A stretch of DNA of 64,000 bases from Gimesia aquarii (GTDB taxonomy: Bacteria > Planctomycetota > Planctomycetia > Planctomycetales > Planctomycetaceae), in the NCBI RefSeq assembly GCF_007748175.1, contig NZ_CP037422.1, forward strand, positions 6,154,334 to 6,218,333. The letters are read 5' to 3'. Below are positions 8,590 to 17,836 of the stretch, one piece after another. The first letter of the stretch is position 1. The number at the start of each line of letters is the position of its first letter. The translations under genes and the position numbers were made by a program. The notes beneath the pieces were generated by a model. The model searched no databases. It was not told the DNA's origin and saw only the letters and a list, made by a program, of their open reading frames with translations.

Positions 8590-8621
8590 ACCGCGATCCA
8601 ATTTTAAAACGGGATCGCGGT
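8590..8621. terminator. Shared bidirectional terminator between two DUF1559 modules
   Basis: A perfect 10-bp stem, ACCGCGATCC at 8590-8599 and GGATCGCGGT at 8612-8621, with an A/T-rich 12-base loop. On the minus strand it is followed by a run of five T, so it is strongest for the leftward lipoprotein gene ending at 8637. It also sits 27 bases after the rightward gene's stop. Confidence 0.8.
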
Positions 8622-8636
8622 GACATTGAAGCTCAC

Positions 8637-9137
8637 TTAGGGAGTCGTTTTTAAATCGAACTTAAATGAGTTCTCTTCGTTTGCTTTTACTTCTGCAGAC
8701 AGTCCACTTTTATTTGAATCAGTGTAACGCATTGGAATCACTGATTTAGGTTTTGGGTTCGTCGGGTTATTCGGATCAAACTCTGTCGATTCATAACATT
8801 CAATCGCTACGAGATGATGGCCAATTTGAGCCCCATCTCCAGCCTTGATTGTCATGAGCTCAAAAGTTCCATCGGGTTGAATGCCCCCCAACGCCATTCG
8901 TCCTGTTGTACCCCGGTCTTTGTTCGGGGTGAATTGAACAGTTCCACTTGTGAGTGGTTTTCCATCAAGGGTAACAGTGCCCTTGACTCTGGCGAGCGGT
9001 GGTGTGTCCGTAGGGCCTCCACTACAGCCTACTAAAATCAGGCATGTAGATAGAAGCAGGAGCGTATTCCACCACTGGATTCGCACTACTTTGATTCCAA
9101 AGCAATCTGTAAATAGTCGGTTTGATGATTTCAGCAT
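8637..9137 (-). CDS. Carboxypeptidase-regulatory-like lipoprotein (module 2)
   Basis: A 166-residue lipoprotein. The start at the ATG at 9137 is supported by TTGGAG about nine bases upstream; it lies only four bases after the stop of the DUF1559 gene. The signal is long, with a positively charged N-region, a hydrophobic core from residue 25 and lipobox LVGC (Cys38). The mature domain reads ARVKGTVTLDGKPLTSGTVQFTPN, then GIQPDGTFELMTI and IGHHLVAIECYE. This is the transthyretin-like strand order also seen in the lipoprotein at 8126. An NPTNPKPKSVIPMRYTDS stretch with the conserved P-x-x-Y precedes the final strands, as in many planctomycete homologues. Tight coupling to the pseudopilin gene implies joint expression and probably a joint envelope role. 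Confidence 0.9.
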   Translation of the reverse strand: MLKSSNRLFTDCFGIKVVRIQWWNTLLLLSTCLILVGCSGGPTDTPPLARVKGTVTLDGKPLTSGTVQFTPNKDRGTTGRMALGGIQPDGTFELMTIKAGDGAQIGHHLVAIECYESTEFDPNNPTNPKPKSVIPMRYTDSNKSGLSAEVKANEENSFKFDLKTTP

Positions 9138-9141
9138 GACG

Positions 9142-10104
9142 TTAATCTCCAATCACTTGACCATCGGCCATGCTCCCGCGATAACGCCAGATATTGATAT
9201 CAATATTTTCGCTGACAAAAACCACAGTCCCATCGGTATTTAGCATATGAGCTCCTCCCACGTGTTGTGAGCTAAAGGGGAGCACAGTCCAGTCACTGGT
9301 ATATGTCGATGTCTTCGGAAACACCTGATTCGGCCCATAACGCATCACCTTAATCGCGCCGCTACCTTCAAGCGTAATACCACGCACCCAGGGGCTGCAG
9401 CGATTATCGTAACACGAACCATTGGATCCCCAACCTACGTCTGACATGATGGACGGACGAAATTCACCATAAATGAAGGTATTGGATGAACCATCAGTAA
9501 TATCCCGCATGCGGGTACTACTGTTTGGCCAGAAGATTCCCCTCTGATTTGCGGGCAAGCTCGTTCCAGATGTAACACCAACCCGGGAACCCGTAGTTGC
9601 ATAACCCCCGACTCCTAAATAATTTGTAATCGCCTTCCTGGTGTTGGAATTCCAGCCACGATAGCCATGCTCGGAAACAGTGGTATCGCCGGAATAAGAA
9701 GGGCAGAGATAAGTGGGAATAATGTTTTCCGATAAGGCGACATTCGCAGGATTGGCGTAGCTGAGACTGAAATCAAACTGATTATAAATCGTAGACATAT
9801 CCATGTACGGCAGGATCATGACTAACGGTCCCATGCTGTTCAACTGGGGATTGGCAGAAGAACTTGCTGTAAATGACCATCCGATACTACCTGGAGGAAA
9901 CCGGGTAAATGTTTCGTGATAATTGTGTAAAGCCAGACCAATTTGCTTGAGGTTATTTTTACACGTCGAACGTCGTGCCGCTTCACGTGCCTGTTGTACG
10001 GCAGGTAGTAAAAGAGCAATCAAAATCGCGATAATCGCAATTACAACTAATAATTCAATGAGCGTAAAACCACGTTTACCTCTTGGATGAGGTTTGTTGT
10101 CCAT
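9142..10104 (-). CDS. DUF1559 prepilin-like protein with H-X9-DG motif (module 2)
   Basis: A 320-residue protein with its ATG at 10104 and GGAG about nine bases upstream. The N-terminus is [19 protein letters not shown], a complete prepilin-type cleavage and methylation signal. [18 protein letters not shown] and a conserved LALHNYH block follow. The middle carries the RDITDGSSNTF motif found in DUF1559 proteins, and the C-terminus has HVGGAHMLNTDG, an exact H-X9-DG, with FVSENI. The long Ser/Asn/Gly-rich middle suggests a beta-rich exported domain. The gene is the first of a two-gene unit with the lipoprotein, and its downstream end faces module 1 across the terminator at 8590-8621. Confidence 0.93.
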   Translation of the reverse strand: MDNKPHPRGKRGFTLIELLVVIAIIAILIALLLPAVQQAREAARRSTCKNNLKQIGLALHNYHETFTRFPPGSIGWSFTASSSANPQLNSMGPLVMILPYMDMSTIYNQFDFSLSYANPANVALSENIIPTYLCPSYSGDTTVSEHGYRGWNSNTRKAITNYLGVGGYATTGSRVGVTSGTSLPANQRGIFWPNSSTRMRDITDGSSNTFIYGEFRPSIMSDVGWGSNGSCYDNRCSPWVRGITLEGSGAIKVMRYGPNQVFPKTSTYTSDWTVLPFSSQHVGGAHMLNTDGTVVFVSENIDINIWRYRGSMADGQVIGD

Positions 10105-10481
10105 CTAGGATTCTCCAGTGATCATGGATATAAATAAAAGGGAGGATTAACAAGATGCAAGTCTAGTGTCAGCTTACAGCTTTAGACGAATTCATTATGG
10201 GGAAGGCTTCAAGGAAGGAATCATTACTTCTAAATAATATTCAGCAGAAGGACCAAGAGCAATCATTGTTGTGAAGATTTTTTGGCACACTCAATGACAG
10301 TCCAACGACTTAAAGCCAACTAAGATATTGACGTCGTTCCAGAGATAAAAATGTGTGAAATTCTCTACAATTTTTTACAGAATCGAGAATTTTCCGAATA
10401 CGCACGCATCAAAATAAGTATCAATACCAATTACACTAGTATAAAAATAGCCTCAATTTCCATACTTCTCATCCGATCGCT
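10105..10481. other. Intergenic region upstream of DUF1559 module 2
   Basis: 377 A/T-rich bases between the end of the esterase gene (10482) and the start of the DUF1559 gene (10104), both leftward. It should contain the module 2 promoter and the end of the esterase transcript is on its other flank. I find no gene, strong hairpin or repeat in it. Confidence 0.3.
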
Positions 10482-11648
10482 CTAATTCGCACTCAACTGA
10501 TTTTTCTTCAGCCAGTATTCGAAGAATTGGTACATTTGCTCATTTGATTTAGGGTTGGGAGCGTGCTTTTCGCGGTTGGTCATCGCGACCCGATTTTTGT
10601 AGCCCAGGAATCGATTCACGGCAACAGTATGATTTAAAGCCCGCCATTGTTTAGGTTGATCTTCCGAACCACCAGAAACCAGAAAGGGGCGAGGGGCCAT
10701 CAAGGCATGCAACTCATGCAAATCATAGCCTTCTTTAATCAGTTTTTTGTAAAGGCCAGTTCTTGGATTCTCTTTGGTTGGCAAACCTCGTTTACGAAAG
10801 TTAGGACCCGCATATCCCAGATACCAGGGCTCCCAATAATTCACACTGGGTCTGTTTTCATCGAAGACAATCCCGCCATCAGACCAGGCAGCACAAGCGA
10901 ATTTATCATATAGGCAGGAAGCAAACATTGCCCATTTGCCACCATAGGAATGACCAACAATTCCAATTCGTTTGGGATCGACTTCTTTACGATTTGCCAA
11001 TACATGAAATGCATTCGCAGCCCCATAGGCCAATGCAGACAAAGGCTGAATTTGCGCATTCTCTCTGTTAGGGTAATAGAGAGAGTAATCATGACCGACT
11101 GAAAATGTCACGAAGCCGCGTTTTGCCAGTTGATAAGCAAAATCACGATTCTCTCCCTTCAAACCAACGCCTGTCTCGGGATCATAAAAAACGACGAGAA
11201 CTGCCGGTGTACTCCGATTCTGTTTTGCCCGATCAGGAATTAGCAGATAGCCAGTATTGGGATGTCCTGGTGCAATGTTAAACCTAACTGTGTACTGTGA
11301 GAAATTGTCACGGTGTTCCTCTTTCAGGTATTCCACTTGAGGATTCTCATTCACAGCTGGCCACTCACCCATCATCGTGTGCCACGTTTTCAGAATTTCC
11401 TGACGACGCATTTGCCAGTCTGCAGGAGTTTTGACTGGCCGCCCATCATAAAATTTCAATGGTGATTTGTATTTCCCCAGATTCCCTTTAAACTCATCGG
11501 GTGGTTCAAAATAAGGGGCAATCTGTTTCCAAAATCCCTTTTTCTTATCTGCTGAAGTTGAGTCCCCTTGTTCACCAGCGAATACAGATTGAATCGAGAC
11601 GATTAATATTAGAAAGTGCAGCATTCCATAAAATCTCAACATGTTCAT
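10482..11648 (-). CDS. Exported alpha/beta hydrolase (esterase/peptidase-like)
   Basis: A 388-residue protein. An ATG at 11657 is possible but overlaps the ribosome site, so I use the ATG at 11648, with GGAG nine bases upstream. A signal peptide covers residues 1-24 (cleavage near SVFAGE). The alpha/beta-hydrolase core holds the nucleophile elbow GHSYGG (Ser234) and strand VLVVFYDPETG, in which the usual oxyanion HG is replaced by YDP. The late LMAPRPFLVSGGSEDQ carries the acid strand, and His in NREKHAPN is the probable catalytic His. APRPFLVSGG is shared by planctomycete acetyl-xylan-esterase and glucuronoyl-esterase-like proteins, so a polysaccharide ester or peptide substrate is likely. 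Substrate not determined. Divergently oriented from the second esterase gene at 11855. Confidence 0.85.
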   Translation of the reverse strand: MNMLRFYGMLHFLILIVSIQSVFAGEQGDSTSADKKKGFWKQIAPYFEPPDEFKGNLGKYKSPLKFYDGRPVKTPADWQMRRQEILKTWHTMMGEWPAVNENPQVEYLKEEHRDNFSQYTVRFNIAPGHPNTGYLLIPDRAKQNRSTPAVLVVFYDPETGVGLKGENRDFAYQLAKRGFVTFSVGHDYSLYYPNRENAQIQPLSALAYGAANAFHVLANRKEVDPKRIGIVGHSYGGKWAMFASCLYDKFACAAWSDGGIVFDENRPSVNYWEPWYLGYAGPNFRKRGLPTKENPRTGLYKKLIKEGYDLHELHALMAPRPFLVSGGSEDQPKQWRALNHTVAVNRFLGYKNRVAMTNREKHAPNPKSNEQMYQFFEYWLKKNQLSAN

Positions 11649-11854
11649 GCATCCCATCTCCGGTGAAAACTCTTTCCTTGCCTGTCGGTTCTGATCACAA
11701 TTTCAATTATCATATAATAATCTGTTGATTCGTGAAAAGAAACCACTCAAAATAGATCATCAGAGATAAGTGTGTAGATCGATTCTCTTTCAGTAGTTCG
11801 CGCTATTTATTCAACGGCTTATTGTTTTTCACCATGTAAAAAGGATCTGATGAT

Positions 11855-12772
11855 ATGTTGCGTGTTCTGTTTTCCATAATGTTGACATGTAGTTTAGTGA
11901 CTTCGACAGCGATCGCAGCAGACAAAAAAGGAGCTCCCAAACCAACGTATGCGGATGTTTCATATGGTCCTTATAAGATGAACAAACTGGACTTCTGGGA
12001 AGCCAAAGGAAAAGGACCACGTCCATTGTTGGTTTATATTCATGGTGGCGGCTGGATTGGAGGAGACAAAAGCCGTCTTCCTGGTAAGATTCAGACATAT
12101 CTTGACAAAGGCATTTCTTATGCAGCGGTCAACTATCGCTTGACAGGTGAAGCCCCGTTGCCGGCTCCCGTACACGATGCCGCTCGCGCAATTCAATTCT
12201 TACGTTCCAAAGCAAAAGAGTGGAATATTAATAAACAAAAAATTGCTCTGACTGGTGGCAGTGCAGGGGCTTGCACATCAATGTGGTTACTATTGCATGA
12301 TGATTTGGCTGACCCCAAGGCTAAAGATCCTGTCTTACGTGAATCCACGCGTGTGATTGCGGCTGCCGTTGGAGGCGGGCAGACATCCATTGATCCCAAA
12401 GTCATCGAACCCTGGCTCGGCCCCAACGTGCTCAAGCATGCCATGATTCACAAAGCAGTTGGTGGTAAGAGCATGCAGGATGTCATGGATAACTATAAAA
12501 AACACGAGGCCCTCTACAAAGAGTTTTCGCCTTATAACCACCTCACAGCAGATGATCCGCCCCTCTTAATGACCTATGGCAATAATATGAAACTCCCTTC
12601 TGAAAATGCGGGGCATGGAATTCATCATCCCGTATATGGAGTGAAAATGAAAGAAAAGGCCGATAAGGCCGGCACGGAATGTCATCTTTTAATTCCGGGG
12701 GTCTCAAAATCAGAACAGTATAAAAACGCGAATGAATTTTTGCTGGACAAACTTTTGAACAACGACTCTTAA
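11855..12772 (+). CDS. Exported carboxylesterase, HGGGW (BD-FAE/lipase) type
   Basis: A 305-residue protein starting at an ATG with AAAAGGA about ten bases upstream. Residues 1-22 form a signal peptide (cleavage near AIAADK). The core shows the oxyanion motif HGGGWIGGDKS, the conserved AAVNYRL stretch, a DAARAIQFLR segment and the nucleophile elbow GGSAGA. DPPLLMTYG marks the acid region near the C-terminus, and GHGIHHPVYG holds candidate catalytic His residues. This is the pattern of the alpha/beta-hydrolase-3 / BD-FAE esterases that remove acetyl or feruloyl groups from sugars. It shares a divergent 206-base upstream region with the esterase at 10482, which hints at common control. Substrate is not known. 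Confidence 0.9.
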   Translation: MLRVLFSIMLTCSLVTSTAIAADKKGAPKPTYADVSYGPYKMNKLDFWEAKGKGPRPLLVYIHGGGWIGGDKSRLPGKIQTYLDKGISYAAVNYRLTGEAPLPAPVHDAARAIQFLRSKAKEWNINKQKIALTGGSAGACTSMWLLLHDDLADPKAKDPVLRESTRVIAAAVGGGQTSIDPKVIEPWLGPNVLKHAMIHKAVGGKSMQDVMDNYKKHEALYKEFSPYNHLTADDPPLLMTYGNNMKLPSENAGHGIHHPVYGVKMKEKADKAGTECHLLIPGVSKSEQYKNANEFLLDKLLNNDS

Positions 12773-12944
12773 TTCAACGATGTTTCTTACTAATCTCAGT
12801 TGGTGAATATGTTGTTCCAAGCGCTCATTATCTGGAAATACAGAGCTAGGAACCGACGAATTCTTATTTCATTTTTAACTTGAGTCATTTTTCAATAATG
12901 CGAAATTGGAATCTCATCCTCACTCTTTCTTGAATTCACGGCAC

Positions 12945-14669
12945 ATGAAACGACGACATTTTTTATCTCAGTGTGGACTCATTGGTTCCAGTATATTTAG
13001 TCCCGCTTTCTTGCAAGCTTTACAATCTCAAAATTGCTATGCTACCAGCCCATTAGAACTCAAAGCCGATGTCGTGATCATCGGTGGTGGCTTGGGAGGT
13101 TGTGCAGCCGCTCTCGCAGCCTGTCGTAATGGAGCGACTGTAATTTTGACCGAACCAACAGACTGGATCGGAGGCCAGATTTCACAACAGGCTGTGCCTC
13201 CCGATGAGCACAGGTGGATTGAATCATTTGGTCGCACAAAATCGTATGCGCAACTGCGAACTCTTATCCGCAGTTATTACAAGCAGCATTATCCATTAAC
13301 GAGCAAGGCACAACAGATTCCCAATTTGAACCCGGGTAATGGTTCCGTCTCGCGCATCTGTCACGAACCCAAGGTGGGACTTGCGGCATTGCAATCGATG
13401 TTAGCACCTGAAATCAGTCGAGGGCAATTGACATTGCTTTTGAATACATCTCCAGTCAGTGCCAATTATACTGGTGATCAGGTTGAGGCAGTGAAGTGCC
13501 ACACTTCAGGGTTGAACAAATCAGTTACATTACAAGGAAAATATTTTGTCGACGCCAGCGAAGAAGGGGACTTACTTCCTTTAACGGGAACAGAGTACGT
13601 GTTAGGTGCAGAGTCACAAAAAGAGACCAATGAACCACACGCACCTGCACATGCCAATCCGGCAAACATTCAATCGTTTACACATTGTTTTGCCATAGAC
13701 CACCTGGAAGGGGAAGACCACACCATCGAGCGGCCCCCAATGTACGAATTCTGGAAGAATCATGTTCCACCATTAACACCAGCCTGGTCAGGTAAAATTC
13801 TTTCGCTTGATTACTCTTACCCCCGTACCTTAAAACCCAAAACACTCTCATTTGTTCCCAGCGGTAAAGAAGCAGTTCTGCCAAGAACCAAAACGCTGAA
13901 TCTCTGGCGTTATCGCAGAATGATTGATCGCAACAATTTTATTCCGGGTACTTATGCCAGCGACATTACGGTTGTCAATTGGCCACAGAATGATTACATG
14001 CTGGGCAACATAACAGATGTGACTCCCGCCGAACGAGAGAAGCACTTGGACGCTGCGAAACAACTCAGCCTCTCGTTACTCTATTGGCTTCAAACAGAAG
14101 CTCCCAGACCCGATGGTCAGCAAGGCTGGAAAGGACTGCGTCTGCGAAAAGATATTGTGGGTACAGATGACGGACTGGCCAAGTATCCCTACATTCGTGA
14201 GTCTCGCCGCATTAAAGCAGAGCTGACAATCAAAGAACAAGACTTGACTCTTACAGAACGAACCAAAGTCATGGGTAAAGACCATAAACCACTCCTGGCA
14301 AAGCCATTCTCAGACTCGGTTGGCATTGGATATTATCATCTGGATCTTCATCCCAGTTCCGGGGGGGACAACTATATCGACATGGCGAGTGTCCCTTTTC
14401 AAATTCCACTCGGTGCAATGATTCCTCAACGAATTGAAAACGTAATTCCAGCGTGCAAAAACATTGGTACGACCCACATCTCGAATGGCTGCTACCGTTT
14501 GCATCCGGTGGAATGGTCGATTGGTGAAGCAGCAGGAGCACTCTGTGCCCGGGCGATCTCTAAAGGTACCACACCGCGGATGATTCGAAACAACCCACAA
14601 CAACTTGAGGATTTTCAGAATCTACTGACAAAGCAGGGAATCGAACTCGAATGGTCTCAATTAAGCTAG
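12945..14669 (+). CDS. Tat-exported FAD-dependent oxidoreductase
   Basis: A 574-residue protein. The ATG at 12945 is chosen because it begins with MKRRHFLSQCGLIGSS, a twin-arginine-type signal; the longer frame starts with TTG at 12906. Residues 41-75 form the dinucleotide fold with GGGLGG, followed by the acidic strand end TVILTEPTDWIGGQ. This W-I-G-G-Q element is typical of the FAD-dependent oxidoreductase family PF12831 (FAD_oxidored). The YFVDASEEGDLL stretch and the C-terminal ACKNIGTTHISNG plus GEAAGALCA motif complete that FAD fold. In planctomycetes such proteins are abundant, mostly uncharacterised, and often found among sugar-degradation genes; here the neighbours are two esterases. 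The substrate cannot be told from sequence. Confidence 0.88.
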   Translation: MKRRHFLSQCGLIGSSIFSPAFLQALQSQNCYATSPLELKADVVIIGGGLGGCAAALAACRNGATVILTEPTDWIGGQISQQAVPPDEHRWIESFGRTKSYAQLRTLIRSYYKQHYPLTSKAQQIPNLNPGNGSVSRICHEPKVGLAALQSMLAPEISRGQLTLLLNTSPVSANYTGDQVEAVKCHTSGLNKSVTLQGKYFVDASEEGDLLPLTGTEYVLGAESQKETNEPHAPAHANPANIQSFTHCFAIDHLEGEDHTIERPPMYEFWKNHVPPLTPAWSGKILSLDYSYPRTLKPKTLSFVPSGKEAVLPRTKTLNLWRYRRMIDRNNFIPGTYASDITVVNWPQNDYMLGNITDVTPAEREKHLDAAKQLSLSLLYWLQTEAPRPDGQQGWKGLRLRKDIVGTDDGLAKYPYIRESRRIKAELTIKEQDLTLTERTKVMGKDHKPLLAKPFSDSVGIGYYHLDLHPSSGGDNYIDMASVPFQIPLGAMIPQRIENVIPACKNIGTTHISNGCYRLHPVEWSIGEAAGALCARAISKGTTPRMIRNNPQQLEDFQNLLTKQGIELEWSQLS

Positions 14670-14824
14670 CATGTATCCAGTTTATTGTCGCGTCTTCAAG
14701 ACTGTTTGGACTTGGTATCATTGCTTTGAGACTACTATGATTAAATCAGGCGCAATATAGAATTGATACTAAATCTCTCGTACAGCCAAATGTTTTTATG
14801 GATTTGCAAACTTGCTTTTTAGAT

Positions 14825-15952
14825 TTAGTTGCGGATCAATGGTGGTAAATGTCTTTGCAGAAACCAGCGATCCAGCAGGACTTTCCGAGTGAACCATTGG
14901 GAAGTCATTAATTGTCTGCCGATAAACTGCCGAAGTGCCGCCGGCACAACACTCTTTGCAGGAGCGTCAGGCCACTTCCCAAATCGATTGATAAGTTTCT
15001 CCTGATAGGTAACCAAACAATCTCTGGAATATTGTTGCTGACAATTTTGAATCACATCCGCTGCGATGAGCCCTGATTCCACTGCAGGTCGAATTCCTTC
15101 CCCACTTTGCGGGACTGCCAGGCCAGCAGCATCACCGATCAATAACATTCCATCGTCTATAATTTTACGCTTTTGCAAACCATACAGGCGATAGGCATGT
15201 CCACGAAATTTTCCAAGAATCTCCCTGGGAACACGTCCCTGTCGATCCAGAAAATGCGTAAACTCATCTCGTACTGCCGAAAGTTGTTTTTCACCTTCGC
15301 GTCCCAGGCCGACATTTAAATAGCCGTCTTTCAGAAAACACCAGCCATAACCTTTTAAATCGCGACAGAAATAAAGTTCTGGTGTGTCTGGTTTTACACG
15401 ACAAAGCTCTTGTTGTTCCTGATTGAGTGGGAATTCCGCTTCTTGCGCTAAGACGACTGATTTTTCAGAGTGGCTTTCTTGATTCAGCCATCGGGCTACC
15501 GGACAGAAATGACCGCCTGCACCAACGACAAATTTTGCGTGCAGACAACCATTGACGATCCATGCATCATCCAGACGCTCAATCGACTTTAACGCTTCTC
15601 CTAATCTGGTTCGAGCACGACAACGTTTGAGCAAATAATCGTCAAACTCACAACGACGGATTCCATAACTGACGATATCCGAGTATTCCGTCTCAACAGT
15701 CGCACCATCGATAATCCCTGTCCGAAAATGGGTGATAGGCTGGAGAATATGATCTCGGTCATACGATAGCAAATCGATATCGAGCAATTCAGCAACAGCG
15801 GGAGTAATCCATCCTGCGCAAATTTTATCGCGTGGAAATGTTGCTTTATCAAGAATAAGTACGTCCAGCCCCGAATCGCGTAAGCCCCATGCACAAGAGG
15901 AACCTCCTGGTCCTCCACCAACAATCAGAACATCACAGGACTCCTCAATCAC
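14825..15952 (-). CDS. Geranylgeranyl-reductase-family FAD-dependent oxidoreductase
   Basis: A 375-residue protein starting at GTG 15952, seven bases after the stop of the cyclopropane-fatty-acid synthase gene. The AGGA of its ribosome site lies inside the end of that gene. Residues 8-35 form the FAD fold (VLIVGGGPGGSSCAWGL with acidic end LILDKA), followed by FPRDKICAGWI, the F-x-R-x-K-x-C-G signature of the geranylgeranyl reductase/halogenase group. GYGWCFLKDGYLNVGLGRE matches the substrate-lining Y-x-W-x-F motif, and GDAAGLAVPQSGEGIRPA is the second FAD motif. Family members reduce isoprenoid double bonds in lipids or quinones. With a lipid methyltransferase upstream, reduction of a membrane-lipid double bond is plausible, but this is inference. 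No membrane helix is obvious. Confidence 0.88.
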   Translation of the reverse strand: MIEESCDVLIVGGGPGGSSCAWGLRDSGLDVLILDKATFPRDKICAGWITPAVAELLDIDLLSYDRDHILQPITHFRTGIIDGATVETEYSDIVSYGIRRCEFDDYLLKRCRARTRLGEALKSIERLDDAWIVNGCLHAKFVVGAGGHFCPVARWLNQESHSEKSVVLAQEAEFPLNQEQQELCRVKPDTPELYFCRDLKGYGWCFLKDGYLNVGLGREGEKQLSAVRDEFTHFLDRQGRVPREILGKFRGHAYRLYGLQKRKIIDDGMLLIGDAAGLAVPQSGEGIRPAVESGLIAADVIQNCQQQYSRDCLVTYQEKLINRFGKWPDAPAKSVVPAALRQFIGRQLMTSQWFTRKVLLDRWFLQRHLPPLIRN

Positions 15953-15959
15953 GGTCGCT

Positions 15960-17303
15960 TTATCCTCTCATTGGTCCAGATGCATTATCCTGATACAAAC
16001 CGGCTCGCGTCCAGGGAATTTCATTATTAGCCCCATTCGTAAACACGACCTGAAATAGCTGAAGTGACCCTGCTCGAAAAGCGGCAACAGAAGCTGATAA
16101 ATAAAGTCGCCAGGCACGAATAAAATTATCATCGAACATTTCTGTGACACGGTCTAGGTGCTGCTCATATCTTTGTAACCAATGTTGCAAGGTGAGGGCA
16201 TAATGCAAACGAATATTTTCGACATCGAGAACGGAAAATTTCTGCGGTTCAAAAATTTGCATCATCTCACTCAGACTGGGAACATGAGCGCCAGGAAAAA
16301 TGCGTTTGGTGGTCCAGCTGTCCAGCACGCGTGGCGAGTTGCAACCAATCGAGTGAATTAAGCCTCGACCATGGACGCTTTGACAACGGGCAATGACTTC
16401 GCCCAGTTTTTCATAATTTTTCAAACCAACATGCTCTAGCATCCCGACAGAAACAAAAGAGTCATAGCTTCCGGTAATGTTGCGCCAGTCATCTTCAACG
16501 AATTCAACCCGATCACTCAAGCCTTCCACTTTCGCACGCTCACGTGCGTAAACAATTTGTTCGTGAGAAATATTAAACGCTTTCACTTTGGCTCCATAAT
16601 ATTTTGCCATATGCAAAGCCAGGGCCCCCCATCCACAGCCCGCTTCGACAACAGTATCTCCTGGTTTCAGTCCTACTTTTCGACAAACATGATCCATCTT
16701 TGCAATTTGTGCCGATTCCAGAGACATCGCCGTGTCAGAAAAATATGCGCAGGTATAAGCCAGTTGCTCGTCAAGCCAGAGTTGATAGAATTCATTTCCG
16801 ATATCGTAATGGTGATGAATATTCGTTCGAGCAGCATCAATCGTATTGCGTTTGAGCCAGTTAAAACAGCTGCGCATTCTATCTCGATAAAACCGCTTCG
16901 TATTAATCGAATTTGTCCCGCGATTCATTTCTTCATTAAACAAAATCAAATCGCCTTCGACTTCGATCGTGCCCTGTGAATACCCATCACCAAAATAAAG
17001 ACTGGGATCGAGCATCAATTTATAGAGGGTACTCCGATTATGAATATGCACGCGAACAGAAGGAGTAGAAGTTCTATTAGAGATAATGGACTTGTCCCAT
17101 AAAACCACTTCAATGTCGGGATTTCCTGCCTTCTGCAACATGGTTCGCATGAGCCATTTGTCAAAGGTGGTGGCTTTACTCAAAGTATGTTGAGGATCAG
17201 GTGATCCAGGCGGATCGCTCGAAAGAACCGTTTTACTTTCAGAATTGACAATTTCTCTTGGTTGAGCTTCTTTTGATGCAGAGTCAATTTTTGCTGGATT
17301 CAC
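15960..17303 (-). CDS. cfa: Cyclopropane-fatty-acyl-phospholipid synthase family methyltransferase
   Basis: A 447-residue protein starting at GTG 17303 with GGGAGG seven bases upstream. The first 40 residues are low complexity. After HHHYDIGNEFYQLWLD, the family's substrate-side motif, come the SAM-binding VVEAGCGWGALALHMA and FNISHEQIVYARERA. MLEHVGLKNYEKL and LIHSIGCNSPRV follow; these hold the Glu and His that in E. coli Cfa bind the catalytic bicarbonate. These motifs are intact, so the enzyme is probably active. The known family transfers a methylene from SAM to double bonds of phospholipid acyl chains, but some members make methyl-branched or hydroxylated products. It is cotranscribed with the FAD-dependent reductase. 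Region 17304-17836 upstream holds its promoter. Confidence 0.92.
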   Translation of the reverse strand: MNPAKIDSASKEAQPREIVNSESKTVLSSDPPGSPDPQHTLSKATTFDKWLMRTMLQKAGNPDIEVVLWDKSIISNRTSTPSVRVHIHNRSTLYKLMLDPSLYFGDGYSQGTIEVEGDLILFNEEMNRGTNSINTKRFYRDRMRSCFNWLKRNTIDAARTNIHHHYDIGNEFYQLWLDEQLAYTCAYFSDTAMSLESAQIAKMDHVCRKVGLKPGDTVVEAGCGWGALALHMAKYYGAKVKAFNISHEQIVYARERAKVEGLSDRVEFVEDDWRNITGSYDSFVSVGMLEHVGLKNYEKLGEVIARCQSVHGRGLIHSIGCNSPRVLDSWTTKRIFPGAHVPSLSEMMQIFEPQKFSVLDVENIRLHYALTLQHWLQRYEQHLDRVTEMFDDNFIRAWRLYLSASVAAFRAGSLQLFQVVFTNGANNEIPWTRAGLYQDNASGPMRG

Positions 17304-17836
17304 TGTGGGCCTCCCAAGTTAAGATGACCAAATTCTCACTTCTATTAATAACGACTTTCGTTTTTCGCAAATCGTGATTTCATGGTGAATTCAATTCTAC
17401 TCTTCAAACTTGATTGTCTCTTTTATTTTCTCGTTCCTAATTCAAATTTCAAATCATTTTTGACTTTATGATCACTTATCATCAAATTTATAAAAAGTGC
17501 TGAAAGGAACGAGACTCTGATACAGGACACTACTTCGCTCAACAAGTTCTGATTGATGATTAACAAAATGAAGTTTAAGTAGTCGTATTTATCTTTATGA
17601 TCTGTAAAAGAAACTCGATATTCACTCTATTTCTCCAGATCTAACTTGATCCCCTAAAATCAATACATTTTGTTTTTTTGAACTTAGGGAAGACTTTGGT
17701 AATTTGGGCTTGGATTTACACGAAATGAAGTCTACAATTATACATATCAATGATTTCTTATCATTGATTTCATACCTGAATGCTCACCTACCGATAACAA
17801 CACTGTAATCCCGCCAATCCTTGAAAAGGAACATCT
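17304..17836. other. Divergent intergenic region with a small inverted repeat
   Basis: 533 A/T-rich bases between the lipid-modification pair (leftward) and the DUF1501 gene (rightward). A perfect 7-bp inverted repeat, CAATGAT at 17748-17754 and ATCATTG at 17760-17766 with a five-base spacer, lies 71 bases before the DUF1501 start and could be a regulator site. AAAGGA precedes the ATG at 17837. No gene is seen. Confidence 0.4.
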
